A program made the position numbers and the translations under genes. Shown here piece after piece: positions 41,610 through 49,710 of a stretch of 64,000 nt of DNA (position 1 is its first letter; each line of letters begins with the position of its first letter). The notes below the pieces were generated by a model, which made no database searches, had not been told where the DNA came from, and worked only from the letters and a program-made list of their open reading frames with translations. The stretch comes from Thauera sp. JM12B12 (GTDB taxonomy: Bacteria > Pseudomonadota > Gammaproteobacteria > Burkholderiales > Rhodocyclaceae), in assembly GCF_039614725.1 (NCBI RefSeq), contig NZ_CP154859.1:186001-250000 (forward strand). Direction: 5' to 3'.

Positions 41610-41839
41610 CCGCCACCATGAAACGCCGCCTGCAACGCCTGGAGGCTCGCGCACGGCCCGCGCATTCCTCGCGCGTGGTCCGCATCTTCCAAGGCCACTA
41701 CAACGAGGCCGGCGAGCTGGTGAAGGACGCGCAAACGACCAGCCACCCCGACGGCCCGGAAACCTTCGACATCATCATCACCGCGCCGCGCATCGACCCG
41801 GCAACCGGCCGCGCCATTCGTGACGAGGTATCGCAATGA
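41606..41839 (+). CDS. Small protein, paralogue of the previous gene (copy B)
   Basis: The 77-residue protein shares the M-x-ATMKRRL-x-x-LE-x-R start and the EAGEL motif with copy A but has a different C-terminal half (DGPETFDIIITAPRID). ATGA overlap links it to copy A upstream and to the next gene downstream. Function unknown; the shared N-terminal helix may be a common docking segment. Confidence 0.6.
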   Translation: MTATMKRRLQRLEARARPAHSSRVVRIFQGHYNEAGELVKDAQTTSHPDGPETFDIIITAPRIDPATGRAIRDEVSQ

Positions 41840-42045
41840 GTCCGCAACACGCCCGCACTGCGATCACAGAGCGCGGTCTGCGCCTGGAACCCTTCGGCGG
41901 CACGGCACACCGCGTCCACGGGCGGGGCGTGGATGTGCTGGTGAGCGACCTTCGATGGTTGAAGGAGTCCGATCTGCGGCCGATCCCGGCGCAAGGACCG
42001 GGCGCCGCAAGTTTTCTCGAAATCAAGCTGAGCTATCAGCGATGA
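41836..42045 (+). CDS. Small hypothetical protein
   Basis: The 69-residue protein (MSPQHARTAITERGLRLEPFGG...) looks like a small beta-alpha fold: GTAHRVHGRGVDVLVSDLRWLKESDLRPI. It is coupled by ATGA on both sides. I do not recognise the family. It is part of the run of five overlapping small genes that ends the element. Confidence 0.55.
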   Translation: MSPQHARTAITERGLRLEPFGGTAHRVHGRGVDVLVSDLRWLKESDLRPIPAQGPGAASFLEIKLSYQR

Positions 42046-42353
42046 CCGCGCCCCTTTGCTGCGTTTGCCGCCTGCCGATGGCCGCACGACCAGGCGGGGC
42101 GCTGGCGCACCACGTCGACGGGGCGCCCTTCGCCGCCTGCCTGTGCGTGGCGTGCATGCGCCGATACCAGGGCATCCCCGCAAGCGCACGCCGCCGCATG
42201 CTCGATCTGGCCGCGCGCAACATCGGCCGCAACCCCTCGCGCTACGCGGTGCGCGCCTGCGCCGATGTGGCAGAGGCACGAATGCTTGTGGGGCTGGTGG
42301 GCGAGGCCGGGACCGCTACCGAGGCGATGCGGATGATCCTTGAGGCCGCGTAA
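42042..42353 (+). CDS. Cysteine-rich small protein, last gene of the element
   Basis: The 103-residue protein has C6-x2-C9 and C35-x2-C38 pairs (LCCVCRLPM, ACLCVACMRRYQG), consistent with a zinc finger, then a helical tail (SARRRMLDLAARNIGRNPSRYAVRACADVAEARM). The start overlaps the previous stop (ATGA). It ends 12 bases before the right arm-type repeats. A regulatory or nucleic-acid-binding role is possible but unproven. Confidence 0.6.
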   Translation: MTAPLCCVCRLPMAARPGGALAHHVDGAPFAACLCVACMRRYQGIPASARRRMLDLAARNIGRNPSRYAVRACADVAEARMLVGLVGEAGTATEAMRMILEAA

Positions 42354-42365
42354 CCCCTCAAAATC

Positions 42366-42387
42366 TGGCTACACGGTGGCTACACGA
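42366..42387. promoter_or_regulatory. Right arm-type integrase sites, TGGCTACAC repeats
   Basis: TGGCTACACGG directly followed by TGGCTACACGA, the same tandem 11-base unit in the same orientation as at 31790-31811. Position just inside attR fits arm-type binding by the integrase N-terminal domain. Confidence 0.65.
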
Positions 42388-42395
42388 CCCCGGAA

Positions 42396-42424
42396 AGCAA
42401 AACGCCAACCCCGTAGGATTGGCG
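42396..42424 (-). terminator. Element-borne terminator for tRNA-Gly
   Basis: On the minus strand ACGCCAATCC-TACG-GGGTTGGCGT forms a ten-pair stem (one G-U) with a four-base loop, followed by TTTGCTTT. It lies 18 bases after the tRNA CCA end and inside the element, replacing the terminator that integration moved to 31562-31602. Confidence 0.7.
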
Positions 42425-42441
42425 TAAGTGCTTGAAATCTC

Positions 42442-42490
42442 TTGGAGCGGGTGAAGGGAATCGAACCCTCGTCATCAGCTTGGGAAGCTG
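42442..42490. repeat. attR: 49-bp repeat within the intact tRNA-Gly
   Basis: Identical to 31612-31660. It forms the 3' part of the complete tRNA gene, so integration kept the tRNA intact at this end. Confidence 0.93.
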
Positions 42491-42517
42491 AGGTAATAGC
42501 CATTATACGACACCCGC
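42443..42517 (-). tRNA. tRNA-Gly (anticodon CCC)
   Basis: On the minus strand: acceptor GCGGGTG paired with CACCCGC, D arm, anticodon arm TCAGC-TTCCCAA-GCTGA giving anticodon CCC, T arm with GGTTCGATTCC, discriminator T and encoded CCA. It reads GGG codons. The 3' 49 bases are the attachment site of the element to its left. Confidence 0.95.
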
Positions 42518-42560
42518 ATAAATCGACCGGCGCCCGGGGCGCAATCGAAATAGCCCGCGA

Positions 42561-42589
42561 ATTGTAGCCTCAGCGCCGAGCCGCTTCAA
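42561..42589 (-). promoter_or_regulatory. Sigma-70 promoter of tRNA-Gly
   Basis: On the minus strand TTGAAG (42589-42584), 17-base spacer, TACAAT (42566-42561). The -10 is 43 bases upstream of the tRNA 5' end. Spacing and hexamers are close to consensus. Confidence 0.7.
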
Positions 42590-42631
42590 CTCGGAAGGAT
42601 GCGGACGGATGCAGGCGGGCGGTGGCGCGCC

Positions 42632-44362
42632 TCAGGTGGTGAGCCGCTCGACAGCCTCGCGGATGCGTGCCGGCTCATCCATCTTGAGGATGCGCTGCAC
42701 CTTGGGCGCCAGGTCGCCGAGGTCGGCGCGCAGCACCTGCTGCTTGATCTCGAGGATGTTGCCCGGGTGCATCGAGAAGTTGCGCAGCCCCATGCCGAGC
42801 AGCAGCTCGGTGTACAGCGTGTCGCCCGCCATCTCGCCACACACCGACACCGGCAGGCCGTAGCGCGCGCCGGTGGCGATGGTGCCGGCGATGAGCTTGA
42901 GCACGGCGGGGTGGAGCGGGTCGTACAGGTGCACCACGGCTTCGTCCGAGCGGTCGATCGCCAGCGTGTACTGGATGAGATCGTTGGTGCCGATCGACAG
43001 GAAGGCGAGGCGGCGGATGAACATGCCGAGCGACAACGCGGCGGCGGGGATCTCGATCATGCCGCCGATCTGCACGCCCTCGTCGAACTTCACCTTCTCG
43101 GCGCGCAGTTCCGCCTTCGCCTTCTCCACCAGGGCGAGGCACTGGTCGATCTCCTGTGCGTGCGCCAGCATCGGGATCATGATCTGCAGCTTGCCGTGCG
43201 CCGAGGCGCGCAGCAGCGCGCGCAGCTGGGTCAGGAACATCTTCGGCTCGGCGAGCGAGTAGCGCACCGCGCGCAGGCCGAGCGCGGGATTGGGCTCCAT
43301 GCGCGCATGGGCGCCGTTGAGCGCCTTGTCGGCGCCGACGTCGAAGGTGCGGATGGTGACCGGCTTGTTCGGCAGCGCCTTGACCACCGCGCGGTAGGCC
43401 TCGTACTGCTCCTCCTCGTCGGGCAGCACGTCGCGGCCGATGAAGAGGAACTCGGTACGGTAGAGCCCGATGCCGTCGGCGTTCGCGGTCTTGACCGAGG
43501 GCAGGTCCTTGGGCCCCTCGATGTTGGCGAGCAGGTTGATGGTCTCGCCGTCGAGCGTGGCGGCGCGCGTGTCGCGCAGGCGGTTGAGCTTGGAGCGCTC
43601 GATCTCGAGCTCGCTGCGGCGCAGGCGGTATTCCTCGACGATCTCGTCGCCGGGGGCGACGATGATGACGCCGCGGGTTCCGTCGACGATGACGAGCTCG
43701 TCGTCCTCGAGCAGATCGCGCACATGATGCAGGCCGACCACCGCCGGAATCTTGAGGCTGCGGGCAACGATCGCGGTGTGGCTGGTGGGGCCGCCGACGT
43801 CGGTGACGAAGCCGGCGATATTGTGGTCGCGAAAGCCGATGGTGTCGGCGGGCGACAGGTCGTGGGCGACGACGATGGTGCCGAGCCCGTCGCGGCGCTT
43901 CGGTGGCAGTCGTCCGGGGTGGCCGAGCAGCACCTTGACCAGGCGCTCGACCACCTGCACGACGTCTGCCTGGCGCTCGCGCAGGTAGGGGTCCTCGATC
44001 TGGCGGAACTGCTCGACGACGTGCTCCATCTGCTGCACCAGCGCCCATTCGGCGTTGCAGCGGCGTTCGGTGACGAGCTTGCGCGCGGCGTCGATCAGCA
44101 TCGGGTCGGCGAGCATCATCAGCTGCAGGTCGACGAAGGCGCCGACCTCGCTGTGCCCCTGTCCGGAACTGGTCACCGCCTTGAGGCCGACGAGCTCGCC
44201 CTGCACGGTGGCGAGCGCCTCGTCGAGCCGGCTCAGTTCCTCGTCGAGGTACTTGGGCGCGACGTGGTAGTGGTTGACCTCGAGCAGCGCGTGCGAGACC
44301 AGGTGCACATGGCCGATCGCGATGCCCTGGGAGACCGGCAGACCGTGAAGGGTGAAGGGCAT
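42632..44362 (-). CDS. ptsI: PTS Enzyme I, phosphoenolpyruvate-protein phosphotransferase
   Basis: The 576-residue protein has the phospho-histidine motif GGPTSHTAIVAR (histidine near 194), the PEP-binding TIM barrel with RTEFLF and LSIGTNDLIQYTLAIDR, and the catalytic cysteine in VCGEMAGD. It takes phosphate from PEP and passes it to HPr. It starts one base after the ptsH stop. With HPr and a mannose-type EIIA but no EIIB/EIIC in sight, the set fits the truncated regulatory PTS common in betaproteobacteria, which governs carbon and polymer storage rather than sugar import. Confidence 0.96.
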   Translation of the reverse strand: MPFTLHGLPVSQGIAIGHVHLVSHALLEVNHYHVAPKYLDEELSRLDEALATVQGELVGLKAVTSSGQGHSEVGAFVDLQLMMLADPMLIDAARKLVTERRCNAEWALVQQMEHVVEQFRQIEDPYLRERQADVVQVVERLVKVLLGHPGRLPPKRRDGLGTIVVAHDLSPADTIGFRDHNIAGFVTDVGGPTSHTAIVARSLKIPAVVGLHHVRDLLEDDELVIVDGTRGVIIVAPGDEIVEEYRLRRSELEIERSKLNRLRDTRAATLDGETINLLANIEGPKDLPSVKTANADGIGLYRTEFLFIGRDVLPDEEEQYEAYRAVVKALPNKPVTIRTFDVGADKALNGAHARMEPNPALGLRAVRYSLAEPKMFLTQLRALLRASAHGKLQIMIPMLAHAQEIDQCLALVEKAKAELRAEKVKFDEGVQIGGMIEIPAAALSLGMFIRRLAFLSIGTNDLIQYTLAIDRSDEAVVHLYDPLHPAVLKLIAGTIATGARYGLPVSVCGEMAGDTLYTELLLGMGLRNFSMHPGNILEIKQQVLRADLGDLAPKVQRILKMDEPARIREAVERLTT

Positions 44363-44363
44363 C

Positions 44364-44633
44364 TCACTCCCCTTCGCCGAAGCGGTCGGCGATCAGGTCC
44401 CGGATCGACTGCAGGGCCTCGTCCTCGCGCTCGCCCTGGGTGTCGATGGTGATCGTGCTGCCCTTGGCGGCGGCCAGCATCATGACGCCCATGATGCTCT
44501 TGGCGTTGACCCGGCGTCCGTTGCGCTCGAGCCAGACTTCGCACGGGAAGGTGCTGGCGAGCTGCGTGAGCTTGGCCGAGGCGCGCGCGTGCAGGCCGAG
44601 CTTGTTGATGATGGCGGCGTCTCCTCGCGGCAT
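44364..44633 (-). CDS. ptsH: PTS phosphocarrier HPr
   Basis: The 89-residue protein has the phosphorylated His15 in LGLHARAS and the regulatory Ser46 in AKSIMGVM. It carries phosphate from Enzyme I to EIIA. The conserved serine site suggests regulation by HPr kinase, whose gene is not in the window. It lies between EIIA (56-base gap) and ptsI (one-base gap) in one operon. Confidence 0.96.
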   Translation of the reverse strand: MPRGDAAIINKLGLHARASAKLTQLASTFPCEVWLERNGRRVNAKSIMGVMMLAAAKGSTITIDTQGEREDEALQSIRDLIADRFGEGE

Positions 44634-44689
44634 GGTGCGGGTGTCTCCGATCGGTTCTGGTTATGTCGCGGCGTTGCGTGGCGGGGGAA

Positions 44690-45079
44690 TCAGCTGGGCG
44701 TGACGTGCAGCACACCGTCGCAGGCACCGGTGACGGCGCGCTTGAGCAGGGTCGGCAGGTCGCGGTCACGGTAGGTGAGCACCCGCAGCAGCATCGGCAG
44801 GTTCACCCCGGCGACCAGCTCGACCTGGTCGGGCACGATGAGCTTGGCCGCGATGTTGCTCGGGGTGGCGCCGTAGATGTCGGTGAGCAGCAGCACGCCG
44901 TCGCCGCTGTCGACCCAGCCGAGCATGCTGCGCGCGAGCGGCAGCACGTCGAGCGGGTCGTCCTGTGCCGAGACGCCGAGCTGGGCGATCTGCACGGGGC
45001 GCTTGTTGAGCACGTGGCAGGTGCACTGGATGAGGGATTCGCCGAGGGTGCCGTGGGTGATGAGGAAGATGCCGATCAT
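44690..45079 (-). CDS. PTS EIIA, mannose/fructose family
   Basis: The 129-residue protein starts MIGIFLITHGTLGESLI with phospho-histidine His9, and contains TDIYGATPSNIA and VNLPMLLRVL, as in ManX-type EIIA domains. No EIIB or EIIC follows, so it probably signals in the regulatory PTS. The ATG at 45079 is chosen because the conserved fold starts there, although the frame is open to 45217. It is the first gene of the pts operon and is divergent from the BCCT gene. Confidence 0.92.
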   Translation of the reverse strand: MIGIFLITHGTLGESLIQCTCHVLNKRPVQIAQLGVSAQDDPLDVLPLARSMLGWVDSGDGVLLLTDIYGATPSNIAAKLIVPDQVELVAGVNLPMLLRVLTYRDRDLPTLLKRAVTGACDGVLHVTPS

Positions 45080-45165
45080 GTGATTCTCCGCAGGCCCCGA
45101 TTCTAGCCCAGAGGCTGCGCGCGCAGGATGAGGCCCGCATGCGCGGCATTCGGCCACGGAAAAGA

Positions 45166-45203
45166 ATTTGTACAAATAAGATTGTCGAGAAATGATACAA
45201 TCT
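45166..45203. promoter_or_regulatory. Palindromes in the EIIA/BCCT divergent region
   Basis: ATTTGTACAAAT (perfect, 45166-45177) and then AGATTGT ... ACAATCT (arms 45179-45185 and 45197-45203). TACAAT within the second arm could be a -10 for the rightward gene. The AT-rich block stands out in the 201-base gap; the regulator is unknown. Confidence 0.5.
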
Positions 45204-45280
45204 CGGGCCCGTCGCATTCGCGCGCATCATTTCCGCTGCCTTCTCGTGCGCAGCGATGACCATAAATACAAGGAAACCAG

Positions 45281-46912
45281 ATGACAGACACCAGGGACCC
45301 CATGGCCCCGGACGGGGCCGTCAACCCGATCGAGACCGACTACAAGGTTGGTCAGGACAACATCGTCGTCAACGTGGGCCCCTTCGGGCTCGACATCCAT
45401 AACCGCGTATTTGCGGTGTCCGGCCTGCTGGTGGTCGCCTTCGTGGTGCTCACGCTGGCCTTCCAGAACCAGGTCGAGCCGCTGTTCAGCGGCATGCGGA
45501 GCTGGCTGACCTCCAGTCTGGACTGGTTCTTCATCGCCGCCGGCAACATCTTCGTGCTCGTCATGCTCGGTCTGGCGGTCTCTCCGCTTGGCAAGGTCCG
45601 TCTGGGTGGCACCGAGGCCACGCCCGACTACAGCTATCTGGGCTGGTTCTCGATGCTGTTCGCGGCCGGCATGGGCATCGGCCTGATGTTCTTCGGCGTG
45701 TCGGAGCCGCTTTCGCACTTCGGTAGTGCCTTCGGCGGCACCGCGGTGGAGAACGGCGTGCGCACCGACTGGGCGCCGCTGGGCGCGGCCGCCGGGGACG
45801 CCGAGGCGGCCACCCGGCTCGCCATGGCAGCCACGATCTACCACTGGGCACTGCACCCGTGGGCGATGTACGCCACGATGGCGCTCGGCCTGGCGCTGTT
45901 CTCGTTCAACAAGGGCCTGCCGCTCACCGTGCGTTCGGTGTTCTACCCGCTGCTGGGCGAGCGCGTGTGGGGCTGGCCGGGTCACGTCGTCGACATCCTC
46001 GCCGTGCTGGCGACACTGTTCGGCCTCGCCACCTCGCTCGGCTACGGCGCCGCGCAGGCGAGCTCCGGCCTCAACTTCCTCTTCGACGTACCCCTCGGCA
46101 ACACCACCCAGATCGTGCTCGTGATCGGCATCACCGCGATCGCGCTGGTGTCCGTGGTGGCGGGTCTGGACGCGGGCGTCAAGCGCCTGTCCGAGATCAA
46201 CATGGTGCTGGCGCTGCTGCTGATGCTGTTCGTGATCGGGGTCGGCCCCACGCTCGACATCCTCTCGGGCTTCTTCGGCAACCTCGGCGCCTACCTGGAA
46301 CACCTGCCGGCGCTGGCCAACCCGATCGGGCGCGACGACGCCAACTTCTCGCAGGGCTGGACCGCCTTCTACTGGGCATGGTGGATCTCGTGGTCGCCCT
46401 TCGTCGGCATGTTCATCGCGCGCGTGTCGCGCGGGCGCACGGTGCGCGAGTTCATCTTCGCCGTGCTGATCGTGCCCTCGCTGGCCTGCGTGCTGTGGAT
46501 GACGGTGTTCGGCGAGACCGCGATCCTGCAGGTCGTGCGCGACGGCTACGAGGCCGCGACCAAGGCCGAGCTGCCGCTGCAGCTGTTCGCGATGCTCGAG
46601 GCGCTGCCGCTGGCGCAGATCACCTCGTTCATCGCCATCGTCCTGGTGGTGGTGTTCTTCGTGACCTCGTCCGACTCGGGCTCGCTGGTGATCGACGTCA
46701 TCGCCGCCGGCGGCAAGGTCGACGCGCCCTTGCCGCAGCGCGTGTTCTGGGCCACATTCGAGGGCCTGGTCGCAATCGCGCTGATCCTCGGCGGTGGCCT
46801 GGTGGCGCTGCAGGCGATGGCGGTGTCGACCGGCCTGCCCTTCACGATCGTGCTGCTGATGTCGGCGGTGGCGGTGGTCAAGGGGCTCATGTCGGAGCCG
46901 CGCTTGCGCTGA
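45281..46912 (+). CDS. BCCT-family betaine/choline/carnitine transporter
   Basis: The 543-residue protein has twelve hydrophobic segments and the BCCT signatures GMGIGLMFFGVSEP and FYWAWWISWSPFVGMFIARVSRGRT. It imports a quaternary ammonium compound, coupled to sodium or proton flux, across the inner membrane. The short N- and C-terminal tails lack the long osmosensing extension of BetP. It stands alone; palindromes upstream (45166-45203) may be its operator. Betaine uptake for osmoprotection is the likely role. Confidence 0.93.
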   Translation: MTDTRDPMAPDGAVNPIETDYKVGQDNIVVNVGPFGLDIHNRVFAVSGLLVVAFVVLTLAFQNQVEPLFSGMRSWLTSSLDWFFIAAGNIFVLVMLGLAVSPLGKVRLGGTEATPDYSYLGWFSMLFAAGMGIGLMFFGVSEPLSHFGSAFGGTAVENGVRTDWAPLGAAAGDAEAATRLAMAATIYHWALHPWAMYATMALGLALFSFNKGLPLTVRSVFYPLLGERVWGWPGHVVDILAVLATLFGLATSLGYGAAQASSGLNFLFDVPLGNTTQIVLVIGITAIALVSVVAGLDAGVKRLSEINMVLALLLMLFVIGVGPTLDILSGFFGNLGAYLEHLPALANPIGRDDANFSQGWTAFYWAWWISWSPFVGMFIARVSRGRTVREFIFAVLIVPSLACVLWMTVFGETAILQVVRDGYEAATKAELPLQLFAMLEALPLAQITSFIAIVLVVVFFVTSSDSGSLVIDVIAAGGKVDAPLPQRVFWATFEGLVAIALILGGGLVALQAMAVSTGLPFTIVLLMSAVAVVKGLMSEPRLR

Positions 46913-46920
46913 GCGCCTGC

Positions 46921-46994
46921 TTCGCGGGCAAGCCCGCGCCCGCGGCGGGCGGCCTCTTCCCGAGGACTGCCGCAAGGGCGCGCTTGCCCGCGAG
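46921..46994. repeat. REP-type palindrome, copy 4 (diverged)
   Basis: Left arm 46921-46943 TTCGCGGGCAAGCCCGCGCC and a shorter inverted arm GCGCTTGCCCGCGAG ending at 46994. It fills the gap between the BCCT and cNMP-binding genes. Confidence 0.75.
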
Positions 46995-47035
46995 TGCAGC
47001 CGCGATTCCACCCCGTCCTAGCGAGTCAGGCCTTC

Positions 47036-48913
47036 ATGCAGATCGAACAACTCGAGATCCTCGACTTTCTGCGCGCCCGCCCGCCCTTCGCCGACCTGCC
47101 CGAGGAGGTGCTGCAGCGGACCGCTGCGGCGGTCGACGTGCGCTACTACAAGGCCGGCGAGGGCATCGTCGCGTTCGGCGAGCCCGCCGCCTTCTGGCAC
47201 GTGGTGCGTAGCGGTGCCGTCGAGGTCTTCCGCCGCAACGGTACGCTGTACAACAGGCTCACCGAAGGCGGCTACTTCGGCGAGTTCGGCCTGCTGCGCA
47301 ACGGTCGCGTGCGCTTTCCGGCCACCGCGCTCGAGGACGCGCTGATCTACCTCATCCCCGCCGCCGTCTTCACCGAGCTCTTCGAGCAGCACGAGAGCTT
47401 CGCCGACTACGTCGAGGTCGAGGACCGCACCCGCCTGCGCCAGGTGGTGTCGCGCCGGGAGGAGTCCAACGACCTGCTTTCGGCCACCGTCGACACCCTG
47501 GTGGGGCGCGCCGCGGTGACCTTGCCGAGCACGGCGAGCGCGCGCGAGCTTGCCCAGCGCATGAGCGAAGAGGGTGTGTCCTCGCTGCTGATCGTCGACG
47601 ACAACCCCGAGGTGCCCGAGCTGCCCGTTCTGTCGGGCATCGTCACCGACCGCGACCTGCGCACGCGCCTGGTCGCCCCCGGCCTGCCCTACGACACCCC
47701 GGCGGGCGAGATCATGTCGCGCGGCGTGGTGGCGGTGAATCACAACCAGCTCGTGTTCGAGGCCATGCTGGCGATGCTGCGCCACAACGTGCATCACCTG
47801 CCGGTGCTGAAGAACCAGCGACCGCTGGGCGTGATCGCGCTGTCGGACATCATCCGCTACGAGTCGCGAAACAGCCTGTTCGTGGTCGGCAGCATCTTCC
47901 GCCAGCAGTCGCAGGATGAGCTCGCGGCGCTCGTGCCCGAGGTGCGCGCCTGCTTCGCGCGCATGGTGGCCGAGGACGCCAGCGCCAACATGATCGGCAG
48001 CGCGATGGCGGCGATCGGCCGCAGCTTCAAGCAGCGCCTGCTCGAACTCGCCGAGGCCGAGCTCGGCCCGCCGCCGGTGCCCTATTGCTTCCTGGCGCTC
48101 GGCTCGATGGCACGCCAGGAGCAACTCATCGTCACCGACCAGGACAACGCCCTGGTCCTCGACAACCGCTTCGACCCGGCGCAGCACGACGCCTACTTCA
48201 AGGCGCTCGCCGCCTTCGTCAGCGACGGCCTGGCGCGCTGCGGCTACAGCTACTGCAGCGGCGGGGTGATGGCGACCAACGCGCGCTGGCGGCAGCCGCT
48301 GCGGGTGTGGGAGCGCACCTTCATCGAGTGGATCGAGCGCCCGACCCCCGAGTCGCTGCTCAATGCCGGCATCTTCTTCGACCTCGACGGCGTGTGGGGG
48401 CGCACCGAGTGGGCGACGCGGCTGCGCGAGCTGATCGCCCGCAAGGCCCGCGGCAACGCGCGCTTTCTCGCCTGCATGGCGCGCAACGCGCTGCTGCGCA
48501 CGCCGCCGCTCGGCTTCTTCAAGGACTTCGTGGTCGAATCGGACGGCCGCCACACCGGCGCGATCAACATCAAGCGCCGCGGCACCGCGCCGCTCGCCGA
48601 CCTGGTGCGGGTGCATTCCCTGGCGATCGGTTCGATGGCGCTGAACTCCTTCGAGCGCCTCAAGGACATCATCGATGCGGCCATCCTGCCGCTCGGGCGC
48701 GGGCAGGACCTCTACGACGCGCTCGAATTCATCTGCATGGTGCGCGCCCGCCACCAGGCCGAGTCGCTCGCCGCGGGTGCCGAGCCGGACAACAGCATCG
48801 TTCCGGAGAAGCTGTCGGAGTTCGAGCGCAAGAGCCTGCGCGACGCCTTCCTGATCCTCGGCAACGCGCAGAAATTCCTCAAGTACCGTTACCAGCCCGG
48901 GCGGGCGAACTGA
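47036..48913 (+). CDS. cNMP-binding/CBS/DUF294 nucleotidyltransferase-like protein
   Basis: The 625-residue protein has a cyclic-nucleotide-binding domain (about 10-130, GGYFGEFGLL), a pair of CBS domains (about 155-285), a DUF294 nucleotidyltransferase-like domain with LGSMARQEQLIVTDQDNAL (about 355-375) and a DUF294 C-terminal domain. It resembles GlnD-like signal proteins that sense nucleotides. The frame is open a little upstream, but M at 47036 begins the conserved domain. The exonuclease gene follows after ten bases and is often paired with this family. Confidence 0.9.
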   Translation: MQIEQLEILDFLRARPPFADLPEEVLQRTAAAVDVRYYKAGEGIVAFGEPAAFWHVVRSGAVEVFRRNGTLYNRLTEGGYFGEFGLLRNGRVRFPATALEDALIYLIPAAVFTELFEQHESFADYVEVEDRTRLRQVVSRREESNDLLSATVDTLVGRAAVTLPSTASARELAQRMSEEGVSSLLIVDDNPEVPELPVLSGIVTDRDLRTRLVAPGLPYDTPAGEIMSRGVVAVNHNQLVFEAMLAMLRHNVHHLPVLKNQRPLGVIALSDIIRYESRNSLFVVGSIFRQQSQDELAALVPEVRACFARMVAEDASANMIGSAMAAIGRSFKQRLLELAEAELGPPPVPYCFLALGSMARQEQLIVTDQDNALVLDNRFDPAQHDAYFKALAAFVSDGLARCGYSYCSGGVMATNARWRQPLRVWERTFIEWIERPTPESLLNAGIFFDLDGVWGRTEWATRLRELIARKARGNARFLACMARNALLRTPPLGFFKDFVVESDGRHTGAINIKRRGTAPLADLVRVHSLAIGSMALNSFERLKDIIDAAILPLGRGQDLYDALEFICMVRARHQAESLAAGAEPDNSIVPEKLSEFERKSLRDAFLILGNAQKFLKYRYQPGRAN

Positions 48914-48923
48914 GGCCGCGACC

Positions 48924-49685
48924 ATGCTGCACCTGGGCGACCTCAGGAAGGATGCCCCCGTGTTTCGCCTTGGCGGCGCACGGGCAGTCCCGGACTGGCC
49001 GGCGCGCTTTGCCGCGCTCGCCGCCGCCGCCCGCGATGCCCGCCTGCGCGCCTTCTACGCCGCCGGCGCGGTGGGCGGCGACACGCCGATCAAGGACGTG
49101 CCGATGGTCGCGCTCGACGTCGAGACCACCGGGCTCGATCCCGCGCGCGACGAGATCGTCAGCATCGGCGCGGTGCCGATCGACGGCGCCCGCATCCGCT
49201 CGAGCGCCTCGCGCTACTGGGTGGTGCGCCCGCGCCTCGAGCTGAACCCCGAGTCGGTCACCATCCACGCCATCACCCATGCGCAGATCGAGGCCGCGCC
49301 CGACTTCGGCGCGATCGTGGACGCGCTGCTGCCGGCGCTGGCCGGCCGCGTGGTGGTGGTGCATTGCCGCGAGATCGAGCGCAGCTTCCTGGACGTGGCG
49401 CTGCAGGCGCGTCTCGGCGAGGGGCTCGAGTTCCCGGTCATCGACACCATGGAGCTGGAGGCGCGCCTGCATCGCCAGCCGCCGCCCGGCCTGTTCGCGC
49501 GCCTCTTCGGGCGCAAGCCGGCGCAGGTGTCGATTCGCCTTGCCGACAGCCGCGAGCGCTATGGCCTGCCGCGCTACCGCGCCCACCACGCGCTGACCGA
49601 CGCGCTCGCCACCGCCGAGCTGCTGCAGGCGCAGGTGGCGCACCGGTTCGCGCCGGAGACGCCGCTGCGCGAGCTGTGGCGCTGA
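48924..49685 (+). CDS. DEDDh 3'-5' exonuclease, DnaQ-like
   Basis: The 253-residue protein has exonuclease motifs ALDVETTGLDP (about residue 63), VVHCREIERSFL (about 148) and HHALTDALATAEL (about 222), giving the DEDDh metal site. An N-terminal stretch of about 55 residues is family-specific. It sits ten bases after the cNMP/CBS/DUF294 gene, an arrangement that recurs in proteobacteria, and may process DNA or nucleotides under its control. It is unlike the DnaQ/GIY-YIG fusion at 17481. Confidence 0.88.
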   Translation: MLHLGDLRKDAPVFRLGGARAVPDWPARFAALAAAARDARLRAFYAAGAVGGDTPIKDVPMVALDVETTGLDPARDEIVSIGAVPIDGARIRSSASRYWVVRPRLELNPESVTIHAITHAQIEAAPDFGAIVDALLPALAGRVVVVHCREIERSFLDVALQARLGEGLEFPVIDTMELEARLHRQPPPGLFARLFGRKPAQVSIRLADSRERYGLPRYRAHHALTDALATAELLQAQVAHRFAPETPLRELWR

Positions 49686-49710
49686 TTCGCCCCCGTGGGC
49701 GCAACTGTCT

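Larger units (their letters stand above)
31612..42490. mobile_element. tRNA-Gly-integrated phage-satellite-like element, about 10.9 kb
   Basis: It is bounded by the 49-bp repeats and holds a tyrosine integrase at the left end, small overlapping genes, a CHC2 zinc-finger protein and RepA-like ATPase, and then a block with a tape-measure protein. Most neighbouring genes overlap by ATGA, as in compact phage operons. No relaxase, type IV secretion, capsid, portal, large terminase or lysis gene is recognised. This fits a satellite that depends on a helper phage, or a reduced prophage. Arm-type repeats near both ends suggest that excision is possible; whether it is active is unknown. Confidence 0.85.

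Noticed and set aside
31612..42490. Integrative conjugative element
   Set aside because: No relaxase, coupling protein or type IV secretion gene is present.
45166..45177. BetI operator for the BCCT gene
   Set aside because: The palindrome ATTTGTACAAAT is short and no betI or choline-oxidation gene is adjacent; only a generic operator is supported.
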